Shown in pieces: positions 1 to 11,720 of a DNA stretch of 64,000 bases. A model generated the notes under the pieces. It saw only the letters and a program-made list of their open reading frames with translations. It did not search any database and was not told the DNA's origin. Position 1 is the first letter of the stretch; each line of letters begins with the position of its first letter. The position numbers and the translations under genes are program-made. Source of the DNA: Sphagnum compactum. Taxonomy: Eukaryota; Bryophyta; Sphagnopsida; Sphagnales. The DNA lies in assembly GCA_965153455.1 (NCBI GenBank), contig OZ234501.1, forward strand, positions 8,928,001 through 8,992,000. Direction: 5' to 3'.

Positions 1-81
1 TCAGAGGATTGATATTCCTATGCCTATGATAAACTGCAATGAATCAGTCAGGACTTTGACAACTTGAAGTTGAAGACTTAC

Positions 82-3000
82 GGGTAAACCATTTTCTGAA
101 CAGTTGGATCCTCCATCATCTTTTCAAGCTGTTCCACTGAAAATATTGTTTGTCCTCCCCTTGCTACAAAAGCATTCAATAATGATGAAATAAGACAGAA
201 ATTCAAAGCACCTGGAGGAGCTTGAAAGTTTCGTCACTTCTGTTCTGTTTGTGTGCACCATCTGCCTTCCATCTACTGTCCTGTGCTTAGCTTTCTGGAG
301 TCAAGGAAATTTACCGTTGTTGAATGAGGGCCCGGCTGTGTTGTTGCTCTGCCCCCGTGAGTCTACCACCTCAGGTTCTGCAAAAGAAATGCGGTTTGGG
401 TCTGGCATCGGTGGGGCTTCTTGATTGTATCCACGGCTTTCAGCTACCTTTTTTTCTTGTTCCAGTATTTGGGCTGCATTCACATCTACAAACACTGATA
501 CAAAACACAGCACATATCAGTGTAGATTTGTCCAAACAACAGCACCTTAACGACAAGTCCTGAGAATCTTCCATACAAATCACATCCTAAAATCTACCTC
601 AACTTATCAACTAATCTCCAATTTGGGTTGGAAGATACCATCTGACTTCAATGCAGCCATGTATGAAGTTCATGGTTAAAAGTTCTGAAATTACTCATAA
701 GAAGTAAAAAGTTACATATATTGTTTAGAGGTCTGATTGTTGAATCATTTCCAAACTCCCAAAGTCGTTTTCACATGGCGTATTGCTTTGAAAAGTAATC
801 TAATTGCATAACTGGGGATCTACAACTCATCTTGAGCATTGAGAAAAGGTGGAGCTAGGTACAACCCACACCACACATGGTTTCTTCATCATCATAGCAA
901 AACCTGGTACCAATGGGTTCCTCGAGAAGGAAAGAATCTGCCAGTACAAGAGAAACAAACACAATCAAACTGAAGTTAGAAGACATACCAGATTTCTTGG
1001 GTTCAGCAGAGCGGGTAGGTGCATCACTTGTGGACGAGGTTGGTGGAGATGGGGTCACTGAAGTAGGCACAACATCAAAAGGTGATTCTGTAGCGGCTGC
1101 ACCAGTGGGAGATGACATTGGAGTAGCTGCAGGAGGGGGCATTGGGAAAGGAAACCCAACACCCGGTGGAGGCATAGGCATATTGGCGAATGGATTTGAT
1201 GATCCAGGGCTACTTGACTGTGCCATTGACTTCAGCATTTGCTGCATTGCATACCTCTGCATCACATCAATGCAGGAGTTTGAGTCAATATTATGTATAC
1301 CACATCCAGCCCATCTTTGTATGCTTTTATTGCCCTCACCTGCCAAATTGCTTAAACCTGCCTGGCCATAGAGCTGGCCTGATATACAATTGATCAGTTG
1401 AACCCATCCCGAATTCCCCTAAAACACTCCTCACACCATTACCAGTCTCCTCATATGAACCCAAAAGACACCCCATAGATTAGGGGATTAGGCTTGGCCT
1501 GAAGACTTGCAGAAGTCTGGTACATGGTTGAAGGGATTATGTGCTTGCCAAGAGGGGCTTCTGTTGACAGGATATATTAGCACTTCATATAAATTGAGAA
1601 CCATCCTTGTGTTTAGCAACATTGCATTCTAGGTCACAATTTGCAGAAATAGACAGCCAAACAAAATTGGCTGGTAGGAAATTTTTGACGTTGATTACCT
1701 TGACACTGTTGGCACCCTGCACACCAGGCATCCCAGATACACAAAATTAAAACAATTCCTGGCAGGCTCTTCCATTTAAGAAAAAATGATTATGAATCCC
1801 AAAACTGACTAAAAAAAGGAGGTAATATCCTGTCTATGAAGTCAATAGATGTCTGCAAAACCCATGAAGTTCAGTGATTGCCGTACAAATGAGAAGATCG
1901 CTGAGAGTCCCACTCCAACTCCAATCCAAAGCAGAGGTGACCCACTGCAAAAAAGTTAATAAACAAAGCCTTAAATTGTGCGGCAGCCATATTCACAGTA
2001 ATATGCCACATTACCAGAGCTGGAATGAAGCATATGCCCTGGATAAATCCAAGTATAAACCATAGTAGTGAGCTTCCTAATCATCACATGAGCCCTGTGA
2101 ACATGCCTGAGAACATATGTTGAACTGATCAAACTCTTTAGGCAGGCAAGTGGTAACAACAATAACAGAGAGGTGGACAAAACACAAGGGGGAAGAACTG
2201 GTTTAACTCACATATATGTTGTTGTAGGACCTGTTGCCGTAGTTGTGCTTTCAACATGATCAGTCTGGCTATTGTCTGCTCCTACAAACACCACTTCTCT
2301 TTGCTCCAATCCTATGACAACCCAAATGCCTGATTAAAGTCATGCTCACACCACCAGCCATTGACTTATCAAAGCACCACAAAGAGTTGTAATTCTATTG
2401 CCCCGCAAGATCCATGAATAGAGACATTACTTTGATGTTTAGTCCCTTCACTCCTGCCATCATCGAACCACTCTACTATAGAGCAGTTAAGCATGAATCA
2501 AGATCGGAAAGAATCTACTCGTTCCCACTTCTTCATCTGTATATTCAATAAAAGTGCAGGAGGAGGAGGAGGGTACCATTGCACTGATGCTTTTTCATTG
2601 GAACATACATAAAACTCTCACTCTTGGGGAAGAGCAACTGACCACAATAGGTTTTTCCGGGATCATTTCCCACAAGGCTTTGGTTACAAAGTTTCTAGAG
2701 GCCCAGTTGCGCACATCATGTAGGAAAACCAGACAGAAGGCTAACCCTAAAAAACAACTTCAGCTATCATGCCAAGAGGTGTGCACAGGAGCAACAAGAA
2801 CCTGAAGTTTTCCTGCTATGGCGAGGCGTGCTCCCGTCATACGCTTGTGCTCTGACGGAAAAACAGCTAGGATTTTGCACCAACCTCCTCCTCCTCCTCC
2901 TCGCGTATTCCCCCCCGGCAACCTCCATGCCTCCTCCTCCTCGTCGCAGTTGCATCACCCCAGACAACGACGACAACGACGACGACGATGACACTGCAAG

Positions 3001-3114
3001 CCTCCGGTTCCAAAATGCGGCAGCGCTCTCGGGTAGCTGGCAGGGACGATGGCAGCCACCGAGCACGCTCGGGGTTCCAGCACCCGAATGCATCACGGAG
3101 ACCTCCATTCTCAA
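82..3114 (-). CDS. TIC40: TIC40-like chloroplast inner-envelope translocon protein, 5' part (3' end outside window)
   Basis: Tic40 is an inner-envelope co-chaperone that helps pass imported preproteins to stromal Hsp93/ClpC. Six exons on the minus strand keep reading phase throughout: 3114-2802, 2311-2212, 1944-1887, 1256-989, 485-315 and 163-82, all with GT-AG borders; the 1887 donor (GTACGG) is weak. Exon 1 (104 codons) is Ser/Arg-rich with a poly-Arg run and looks like a transit peptide. Exon 3 encodes the membrane segment GSPLLWIGVGVGLSA. Exon 4 begins RYAMQQM and is Pro/Gly/Met-rich, as in Tic40 linkers. Exon 6 contains SVEQLEKMMEDPTVQKMVYP, close to the family's conserved region before the C-terminal STI1/Hop-type domain, which must lie left of base 1. 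About 330 residues are visible. The start chosen is the most upstream ATG of the exon 1 frame; the internal ATG before EVAGG is an alternative. Identification is by recognition of family sequence. Confidence 0.85.
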
Positions 3115-3235
3115 AACGGGAAAAAAGAAAACCGCCGTGACGAGTGTGTTTGTGTATGTGCGCTTCTCTCTCTCTCGCTCTTTGTGGGTGAATAGATTTA
3201 GGGTTTGTGAGTGCTATGAACCTTCATTATAGGGT
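3115..3235 (-). promoter_or_regulatory. Probable 5' leader and proximal promoter of the TIC40-like gene
   Basis: This is the DNA just upstream of the first possible TIC40 ATG. On the coding strand it contains a GA-rich microsatellite (plus-strand CT run at about 3163-3181). I see no clear TATA box. The assignment rests only on position and on CT/GA tracts being common in plant leaders. Confidence 0.3.
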
Positions 3236-3320
3236 TTTGTGGGAGCCTCGAAGCTTTTGATGCGCGCATTGCACCGAACACCGTTAAGGATCACATAATG
3301 ACAGTGAATACATTGACGTA

Positions 3321-3405
3321 ATCTTTTGCAAAGTCTGGAGAGCACGCTCTCTACAAGGCATACACTATTGTCTTTGCACGTCTTGGGGAGCACACTCTCT
3401 ACCTG
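3321..3405. repeat. Imperfect direct repeat carrying small palindromes
   Basis: Two related segments (about 3321-3351 and 3372-3402) share a TTTGCA...TCT..GGAGCAC..TCTCTAC pattern. In the first, GAGAGC and GCTCTC are separated by two bases and form a perfect small palindrome. The purpose is unknown; it lies about 200 bp upstream of the TIC40 start. Confidence 0.4.
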
Positions 3406-3962
3406 TAGGCCGAACGTGCGCTTCTTGCCCATTGCAGAAAATTACAGGGAAAAATCCCGTTCAATTGCTCTGGCTTCAGCGGCTCTACTTCAGCGGGTTC
3501 TGGGTGCCTGTTCTGGTGGTCAGGTACTTCACCTTCAGCTTGCTGCATCCGTCCCACATGATTTCTCAGATCTTGCAGATGAGTTTATGTCTTCTTATTG
3601 ATGGTTTGTTCATGGTTTCCTGCCTGGTGCCTATTTGTTTTGAGGATCTACAGGGGTTGAGTGTCTACTGATGGGCCAGGATGGTCACCTTCTCCTTGCT
3701 GGAACACCAACTTGTTGCATAGATGGCTGGAATTGCTGACATCCAGTGTGTTCTTTCTGTTATGCTTGCACTGCGTTTTTTCACTGAACCATCTGCTTTG
3801 ACATGAATTTTCTTCTGAGATGTAACTTGGCCATATAAGTCTCACATTTTGCCAACATGAATGTGAGCACTTCTGCTCTTAGGTTATGAGTGGGACAATG
3901 TGTGTGAGATGGGAGAGACTGCAGACAGATGCTGGGAGAGACTGCAGCTTGATGCTTTGACC
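3406..3962. other. Intergenic DNA, no supported gene
   Basis: Only short ORFs without recognisable domains are present. A near-duplicate GCTGGGAGAGACTGCAG motif occurs twice at about 3912-3955. Confidence 0.5.
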
Positions 3963-4130
3963 ATGGAATTGCTGATGTGAGGCAATGAGTCTAACAACAA
4001 AAAGGTGCATTCCTGAGTCCAATTGATGTTATCAAAGTGGGGATGGAATTGCTGATGTGAGACAATGAGTCTAACAACAAAAAGGCACATTCCTGAGACC
4101 AATTGATGTTGTCAAAGTGGGGATGGAATT
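3963..4130. repeat. 80-bp tandem duplication
   Basis: Two head-to-tail copies begin with ATGGAATTGCTGATGTGAG at 3963 and 4043. They differ at only a few positions, and the start of a third copy (ATGGAATT) follows at about 4123. No coding sense is evident. Confidence 0.85.
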
Positions 4131-5166
4131 TGAACCTGAGAGGAGCATATATGCAAAATCAACTTTGCATTTTAGCAATCCCTTAGTATTACACTGGTAA
4201 TCCATATTGCTTGCTGTTGCCTTTGTGCCAATAGGAGTCAGCTGTTTTAGGGCTCACATCTGATCTATGCCAGATAAGGAAGCCCTACAGGTATGCTGTA
4301 ACAAGCATATGCACCAAGCATGCTATTCACAGGGAGCATGGGCGGAGTAGTGCAATTTCAAATATGGAACCAAGCTCAGATCTCCTGTTCTCTGAATGCC
4401 CAATTTTCAGTGCATTTCCCATTACTGTATTCTATACTGTGGCATTCTTGTTGCTCCTTTATTTCTTTGCAGTACCATCCTATCTCCCTATCCACTTTAC
4501 AACAGCAGAATTTTCAGCTTCTACAGGAGGCAGTTAAAGCATGGCTTTAAGTCCACCCAGGATCAGACAATTGATGCCAAAAACTCAGTCCTTTTTTATT
4601 TTCACCAGCCATGGGTTTTTCCTTCTCCTTCTCCAGTGTCTTGTCCCACCTTCTTACAGTTCAGTATTCACCCTTCTTCCACATGAACATTCTTCGCGTC
4701 TTTTTCTTACATTCCCATCTGTGAGCTATTGATTACTTTTATCTTCTTGAAGGGTTTTTCTAATGCCAGTTCTTCATGTTTCCAATTTTGTTGTGTCTTT
4801 CTGTATGTGCCACTGTTTCCCCTCCCTCAAGACATGTCTTACTGGGTGATTCTAGTCTCTTTATAGTTTTTTCTGGTTTGTTTCCTTGTTGGCTTCCTCT
4901 TGTATATCAACATTCTTCATCCTCTTCCATCAATGATTGATCTATACCCATCTCAGACTTCTAATCTCCATCACATCTGCTTTCCCTAGAATTGGCATTT
5001 TCAACTTCTCTTCCCTTCTCAATTCATATATGATGTTTATATATGTATATTACACTTGGAACTTGTGAACATAGGGCCATCTCATTAGTAACTTATGTTT
5101 TGAATTTTTCTTTTTCCAGGGATCACTTGATTAAGGATCAGGAGAATTGGGAAAGTTGGTTGCACC
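4131..5166. other. Intergenic, T-rich, no supported gene
   Basis: Several overlapping 60-100 codon ORFs occur here, but they overlap in different frames, lack domains and have no consistent splice structure. Nothing can be supported as a gene. Confidence 0.5.
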
Positions 5167-5617
5167 ATGTCTTCAGATTCTTTGTGTGATGTTTGTAATG
5201 TGAGCATTCAGTGAGGGAGAAACATTGGCAAACATAATGCAGGAACAATACACAATAAATTATCAGATGCATTAGTTCAAATGACTGAAGCAGAGTTCTT
5301 TAGTTTTCAAGAAAGGTTCAAAAGTAAAAGTTGACGTAAGGACTTGATCAAGAAAGAACTACAAGCAGTAAGGATCAATTTTGTTCCACAGGAAATTGAA
5401 CATGTACAAAGTGATGCTTTATCAGTGCTGGAGCAACCGCATGAAGGGATGCCAGAGCAACCACCTGAAGTGATTCCAGGGCAATCACAGAAAAATACAA
5501 GACACAAGTAGTGATGAAGTGGGAGGTATGCAAGGAAGTCATGTGTTCATAGAAAGGAAGTTCACAGGTGTTCAATGTGCAGTCTTGCTTTGGTTTGTGT
5601 GGGCACAAATTTTTTAA
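5167..5617 (+). pseudogene. Decayed ORF with C2H2-like zinc-finger start
   Basis: From an ATG in good context (CACCATG), one frame reads MSSDSLCDVCNVSIQ, hits TGA (5212-5214), and continues GRNIGKHNAGTIHNK. This gives a C-x2-C...H-x5-H pattern like a zinc finger. The same frame continues for about 38 codons to a second TGA (5332-5334), then for 58 more codons (KDLIKKELQ..., with repeated EQP motifs) to TAG at 5509-5511. A neighbouring frame (IQDTSSDEVGG...) stays open to TAA at 5615-5617, suggesting a frameshift near 5490. Coding-like sequence in one frame across two stops suggests a pseudogene or decayed transposon gene. An intron-containing gene is less likely, since no splice sites remove the TGAs. 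The family is unknown. Confidence 0.4.
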
Positions 5618-6650
5618 GGTGGGATCGGTCATATCTGTAGCCCCAAAATAGGTTGGCATTTTCTAGACTAGGGTTAGGGTTGCAACTTTGATCATATAGT
5701 CTAGCTTTTATTTTCTGCTGCCATTTTGGGACCTTTTGAATGTGGGCAATTATTTCAACCTGAAGTTTGTTGAGGAAGCTTCTTGGCAAAGAAGCTTCTG
5801 GATGGTAGTGGATGAAAATTTGAAGGAGAGAAAGAGCAAGCTGGAAAGCATGTGGGGTGCACCAGAGAGAAGTTGATAGACTGTAGTTGTTTGTGGAGGG
5901 AGGTGGAGTATCTCTGGTGCCATGTTGGCACAATGTAGCCCTTTCTTTGTCTGGTGGGTAAGTCAAGAGGAACTTTTTGTGTTTTTCTGGAGAAGTGTTG
6001 TAAGGAGAGCAAGCATCTGAGTTTTTGGGTGAGCCTGGTTGGTGGTGGGCCATCTTATCTAGCACGTGGAGGAAGTGTAGTATGTATGGTGAGAATTGTT
6101 TTGGCATGTTGTAATTTTGTTGTAGAAGTATTCGGTAAGAGCTATGTTTTGATCAGCAGCTGTGGCTGAAGTGAAAAACCATATTTGTACTTCAGGATAT
6201 TTTGTGAAGGCACAATTTGAGAGATGGATAGTTTACATGACTCTTTATTTTCCATAGTGCAACATAATGAGCTGATTTTCTAATGTGTCAGTCTGGGTAT
6301 GTGCAAGTATGTTTTGATATGATGTCTATGCAACAATATCAAGAGTGTGCCCAAATTCCCCTATAAATTTTTGTTTTGATTTAAATGAATTTTCAGTGAA
6401 AGCATTGTTCAATGTTCAATAACTTTTCGACCATAGGTTGAAATATTATGAAACCAACTAATGCACCCCTACTCATTGAGGGCCAGAGTGAACCAGCAGC
6501 CACCAATGCACCAGTTGGCCATTCTGTCCTCTGAATGGGCTGCATTTTTTCATTTGACGTCAGATGGGGTTCATTTCATCATAGTCCATTTCTTTTCGTT
6601 ACTGACCATTGTACTTTTTTTTGGTTTGGTTTGTTCTTGGCTGTTTTTTG
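5618..6650. other. Intergenic, no supported gene
   Basis: The longest minus-strand ORF here (about 180 codons ending at 5562) overlaps the tail of the plus-strand remnant. It shows no domain or compositional sign of coding, and I see no RNA gene or clear repeat. Confidence 0.4.
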
Positions 6651-7260
6651 CCTGGACTTGACCTCACACATAGCTACCTTACTCATCTTTCTACTCTCAT
6701 AAGTATTGTACCAACCTTGGTACCTTACTAATTATCCCCTAGTAACATAGCTACCTTAATAACTAGTTATCCTACTGACCTAACTACTATACTAACTACT
6801 TACCCTACTAACTTAGCTACCATATTAACTACATACCCTATTGATTTAACTTTCCTACTGACCTTACCATTGTACTAACTACCTACCCTACTGGCCTAGT
6901 TACATTACTATTTAACGACCTTATATACACAATCACCTTATTGATAGTAAATACTTTACAAACCTAGTCACTTTGATAAGGTAATTTGTTTTTTACATAC
7001 TAACTTGTCTATCTACCTAGCTACCTTGCTAGTGTAACTTGCTTCCTACCTACTTACTTGTCTACCTACATGCTTATTTACTCTAGTAACCTATTTACCT
7101 TGTTCCTTGAACTTCCTTTCTATTTACTAACTTGTCTACTAACCCAACTACCTGCCTATATACCTATTTACCTACCTATGCACCCGCCTTCCTATCTACC
7201 TATGTTTTTTACATAGCCAAATATTTAATTAATTACTTACTCACTTTTCTCACCCCTTTA
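6651..7260. repeat. Degenerate CTAC/TACC-type low-complexity array
   Basis: About 600 bp are built from short variants of CTACC, TTACTAACT and CTACCTA with no fixed period. It resembles a decayed 4-12 bp satellite. There is no coding potential. Confidence 0.7.
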
Positions 7261-8160
7261 ACCCCTCAATCTTACCTATCAATTTATTAAGGTTTGCCCT
7301 AGTTCATGCATGATGAACATAGGTCCCCATATGTAGTTATTACAAACAATTTATAGTGAAAACAATGTCATAATTGCAGCCATTTTGATTTAGTTAATGC
7401 ATATTTTACTAAATTTTGTTTACATAATTTATTTATGGAATGGATTATACAATAGATCTTTTCATGTAATTATTATAAGTATGTACAATTGGATTATGGT
7501 TTAAGTTTAAGGTTCGGACACATAATAAATTAGCAAGTTTTTCACAAATCTATAGTAATAAACTTAAATTAGGCTAAATTTGAGGGGAAATTTTAAGGTT
7601 TGAACATATGTGAAGTAATACAATTTCATTTTATATCTTTTTCAAAGAGAATGGAAAAAGTTAGTTTGGAGAGATCACACAAAGGTAAGAGACATCTTTT
7701 TTTTTAGTTTTTTACAAAATTTATTTGATTGTTTTTTTTAAAGATTAAGGTTTTTTTTCAGTGAGTAAATCTTTGTAGTTTAAAAACTTAAAAATTTGCT
7801 TTCTAAATTTTTTCCTATGTTTTTTTTAATTTTTTTGTTTTGCATTATATAATTTGTATATTTTGTATAGTTTTTTGGGTTTAAGGCATATATCACTAGG
7901 ATTATTTTTTGTTAAAGTTTGTATAGTTAGGTTGTAATAGGGCTTATGGAAAAATATCATTTAGATTTTTAGGGTTATGCCTTATGATTTAATGTTTAGG
8001 AATGTGGTTCATATGTATCAAAGCTTAAAGATATATACTCTAGACTTTGCTCATTGTATTGGTTTTTTATTTTCACTTGTTTAAATCTATAACATAATTA
8101 TGAATATCTTTTGTTTCCATATGTTCCATAGTTGTTAAAGTTCAATATTTCCTAACCCAC
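7261..8160. other. AT-rich intergenic DNA
   Basis: Long A/T tracts with no supported gene. Only scattered poly-T runs are visible. Confidence 0.5.
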
Positions 8161-9300
8161 TTTTATTTAAATGCAATACCCATAGCATATTGTGATAATT
8201 CCTTAACCATGAAACATTAAAAAAAAAAATTAATATTTGATTCCCCGCCAATACATCATGAAATTCATGTTTTCAAAATTATTTATGCACCTTGTAGTAT
8301 GATTTAACATATATAAAAATGAAAATAATGCAAAATTGGTCACATTGATGATACAGGGGGTTAGGGTTTGATGTAAAATTAACTATTTCATGTTAGAATT
8401 ATGGTTTAAGTTTAGAGTTTAGGACTTATAAATTAATTAACTTTTTTTTTACAAGTCTATAATAATTAAAATAAATCTAAGGTGCATTTTGGGTGGAATT
8501 TTAAAGTTTAAACATATGTAAAACAATGCAATGTCATTTTATATTTTTTTAAAGAAAGTGAAAGAACTTAACTTGGAAATATTATCAAATAGTAATAGAT
8601 ATACCTTTTTTTTGTGTTTCCCTAAATGCAATACCCATATTCAAGTTCATTTCATATAACATTTAAATGATTTAGGTAACCTGAGGTGTAAACCCAAAAT
8701 TAAATGCAATACAAAAATGTAAGGTCATATCAAAATAATCAGTATGTAGTTTGGGTGGCCTTTCAATGAAAACCAAAACTTATATGTAATACCTGCATGC
8801 AAGTTCATTTTGAAATAATCCATAGGTGATTTAGACTACTTTAGGTGAATAATCAACCCTAAATGCAATACCCACAGGTAAGGTCATTTCAAAATAAATG
8901 GTTTGGGTACCCAAAATATGTCTCTTTACATACCTAAATTAATTTTATGACAATTAATTATCATGAATAATTATCTAAAATAATGATTTGAATAACTTAT
9001 CAACATAAAAAATCTAATTAAAATAATAAATTAAATATCAAATTATTAATTTGATTTTTAGATATAAATTTTAATTATCTAAATAATTAAGGTTCAACCA
9101 AATAATCAGTTAATTAATATCAAGAAATAAATGATTGTTTAAATATGATAATCAAACATTATCTGAAATAATTTTCTAATAATTCCTTAATTATGACATT
9201 ATTTGTTGATACTTAGACTAAATTATATGAGTCCCATAAATATTATAATGGAAACCTATATGTAAGTATTGCAAAAGATGTTAAAAATCAACAACTATTT
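8161..9300. repeat. Dispersed TGCAATACC-motif repeats in AT-rich DNA
   Basis: The motif AATGCAATACCCATA, usually followed by AAGTTCATTT or AAGGTCATTT, recurs near 8171, 8627, 8703, 8790 and 8864 with degenerate spacers. At about 9255 the reverse-complement form (CCTATATGTAAGTATTGCA) appears, leading into the regular tandem repeat just downstream. No gene is supported. Confidence 0.55.
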
Positions 9301-9305
9301 ATGTA

Positions 9306-9475
9306 CCTACATGCGGGTATTGCAATGGATGCAAAAAAACCAGCCACTATTATGAGACCTATATGCAGGTATTGCAATGGATGCAAAAAACCAGCCACTA
9401 TTATGAGACCTATATGCAGGTACTGTAATGGATGCAAAAAACCAACCACTATTACAAGACCTATATGCAGGTATT
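9306..9475. repeat. 51-52 bp tandem repeat, about 3.3 copies
   Basis: Units begin with CCTAYATGCRGGTAYTG at 9306, 9358, 9409 and 9460 (spacing 52, 51, 51). The unit contains the reverse complement of the TGCAATACC motif scattered upstream. Because 51 is a multiple of three, a short ORF with a repeated peptide runs through it; this follows from the period and is not evidence of a gene. Confidence 0.85.
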
Positions 9476-10088
9476 ACATCTTTGAAATGGCCTTATGGAA
9501 ATTATAATATAAAGGATGTAGGTATTGCACAATGTTAATTTTTGATCTTTGTAAACCCTAGAAAAATTAATGTTACCTATTCATATGGGCCTATTTAGTT
9601 TTGATTCTTACATCTAAAGTATTAAGAAGATCATGAAAAAGAAGACAAATATGGTTGACCATATACCCATCAAACAAATGTGACTAAAAAAAAATATTAT
9701 ATTGATAAAAGATGTACAAATATGGGTGGATCAAAAAATGTTAAAGAAACGAATGAAATTCTCTATCAATGGACCAAAGTTTAAAAACTGGGTAGTTTAA
9801 AAAATGAAAGGGCTGAGAAAACCTAACTAACCATATAAAGTGGAAACCCTAAACCATATTGGTATCTACAATCCCGTGTTTAGCTCAGTAAGCAATTGTT
9901 GCAGTTACAGCCCTTGATGCATCACGAGTAGTGTAAAAATGGCGGCGTTGCATTTTAGGTTACAACAAACTCTTCCTTTCTTGTCTCCTTAACCCTATAA
10001 ACATCCAAAAACCACCAAATTAAACCTTAACACACCTTGGATGAAATAAAACTATAAAAAAATAATAAACATTGATTATTATTGTTTC
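9476..10088. other. AT-rich intergenic DNA
   Basis: No ORF, RNA gene or clear repeat is supported. Confidence 0.4.
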
Positions 10089-10761
10089 TTACCTTACATG
10101 AATCGTTCTAGATTCATGAAAATCCAATACATCTGTCAATTGTTTTGTTCGACTTACTTTACTAGTCTCTCGATCCCAATTTTTGACATCCCATGCCATT
10201 TTCAATGTCGTGCATGTATACAACGGGTGGATTAAATCATCTCTTGTAAATCTTCATCCTTTTCCATCCATGATGTTGCATCTCGAGGCACACTTCCCAC
10301 GCCCCAAGCATTAAGACCCAACACCTGCAACAGTTGTTTTGAAGTTAATTTGACCAAAGTTGGTTTTGGGAATGGTGGACATTGTTTTGCAACAATTATC
10401 AAGTTATCCCACTCATGTTGTGCTTTGGCATGAATGCGACTAACAACCTTTTGATCATTCTGCCTTTGCATGGCCATGGCATTTCCCAAGATGTGAACAT
10501 TTATTTTAGCATGGTCTTGATGTTAAGGATCTCCTTCAGAAGTTGAAAGCCTCCTAGGTTTGGCCTTTTTTGCCACCAAGCCATGCACCTTTTCCAAATG
10601 TTTGGTCAACAACCATTTGGCACAATATGCAACAATGCGAGTGCCAACTTTACATTTCCATTTCGACCCAACCTTCGTCCATTCTTTGTCCTTCTGAGCC
10701 AAATTAGGTGTACAAGGGGATGCTAGTGGTTGAGAAGCCAGGTCGGTTTCAAGTTCCATAC
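10089..10761 (-). pseudogene. Decayed transposon-like ORF with zinc-finger-like region
   Basis: On the minus strand, a splice-acceptor-like TTTAG precedes GTATGGAACTTG at 10761. One frame then runs about 200 codons and includes KWKCKVGTRIVAYCAKW followed by KHLEKVH, a C-x8-C-x6-H-x4-H arrangement suggesting a zinc finger. The frame is broken by TAA at 10523-10525 and continues in the same frame to about 10235. After an apparent frameshift it resumes as DDLIHPLYTCTTLKMAWD... and ends near 10089 at AAGGTAAGAA, which also looks like a donor site. Coding character on both sides of each lesion indicates a recently broken gene, probably of a mobile element. I do not recognise the family. Confidence 0.45.
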
Positions 10762-11250
10762 CTAAACCAAAAAATATCAAAAAGTAAATCAATACTTTGT
10801 AATCAAAAAATCCTAAGCCTAAAACCTTACACATAAAGAGTTCAAAAAACAGAATGCAAGTATTGCAAAACATAAAATCACACAATTAGATACAACTCCT
10901 ACAAACTTTAACTGTTTTTAGGTATTGCAATAATTTTTTTTTGATAAAATAAATCCCCACACCTTCCATCAAATGATGGAAGGTGCGGATATAATTAAAT
11001 TTCAAAAAACTTGTACAATTTTTTTATTTGCATTTAATCTAATGTACGTAAATTTTAAATCAATCTAACCCATCATTTTTCGATCGAAATGCTCAATCTA
11101 TATTGAGAATGATCTCACCATTTGAATTGCAAATTGTCATCGTTGATAATTCTAATCCACGTAGATTACTTGATTCATCAATTCTCATTTCTAATGGAAC
11201 AACATTTTGCTCGTCAATTGTCTGATTTGTTGATTTGTTGAAGTAACATT
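10762..11250. other. AT-rich intergenic DNA
   Basis: No gene supported. A short inverted repeat occurs at about 10959-10987: ACACCTTCCATCA followed by TGATGGAAGGTG. Confidence 0.4.
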
Positions 11251-11419
11251 TTGCTTAGTAACTTCCAAATCACCACCACCTTTCTTCAGTCTCCTTCCTC
11301 TAGCCATTACAACCTTCAACACAAAAAAACAACCACCATTTCATTGTTAATTGTCAATTATAATGAACTACACCAAAAGGACCAAAGAAAAAAAGAAACC
11401 GCCTGCTGCCATCGCCTTC

Positions 11420-11720
11420 TTCACAACACCACCACCATAGAAAAAGGTGACGACATTACTACCGTCACCTTCTTCGCAGCAAAACCACCAAAAAAGGTGA
11501 AGGTAATTATCGTTGCCATTTTTTTGCAACAAAACCATTGAAGAAGGTGACGAAAGCTGTTGTCTTCTTCTTTTTCGCTACAACAGAACCACAGAAGTTC
11601 TCAAGCACAAAGGAGAAGGTGCCGGCAGCAACTACTATCGCCTTCTTTGCTGCAACAGAACCAAAGAATAAGAAGGCAACGGCAGCAATTGCCATCGCAT
11701 CCCTGCTCATCATTGAAGGC
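11420..11720. repeat. Degenerate minisatellite, CTTCTT..GCAACAGAACCA units
   Basis: Loose tandem units of 60-70 bp carry TTCTTCGCAGCAAAACCA or TTCTTTGCTGCAACAGAACC followed by AAGAAGGTGA or AAGGCAACG. Open frames exist on both strands because the unit lacks stops. I regard it as a repeat, not a gene. Confidence 0.5.

Noticed and set aside
913-1371. 152-codon plus-strand ORF
   Set aside because: It is antisense to TIC40 exon 4 and shows no domain of its own.
5562-6107. 181-codon minus ORF
   Set aside because: Antisense overlap with the plus-strand remnant, no recognisable motif, composition as in intergenic DNA.
6651-7260. CRISPR-like or regulatory repeat array
   Set aside because: No constant repeat or spacer length, and the host is a plant; it is degenerate low-complexity sequence.
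9301-9507. 68-codon ORF with repeated CRYCNGCKKP
   Set aside because: Cys-rich appearance comes from a 51-bp tandem repeat; there is no start context or flanking exons.
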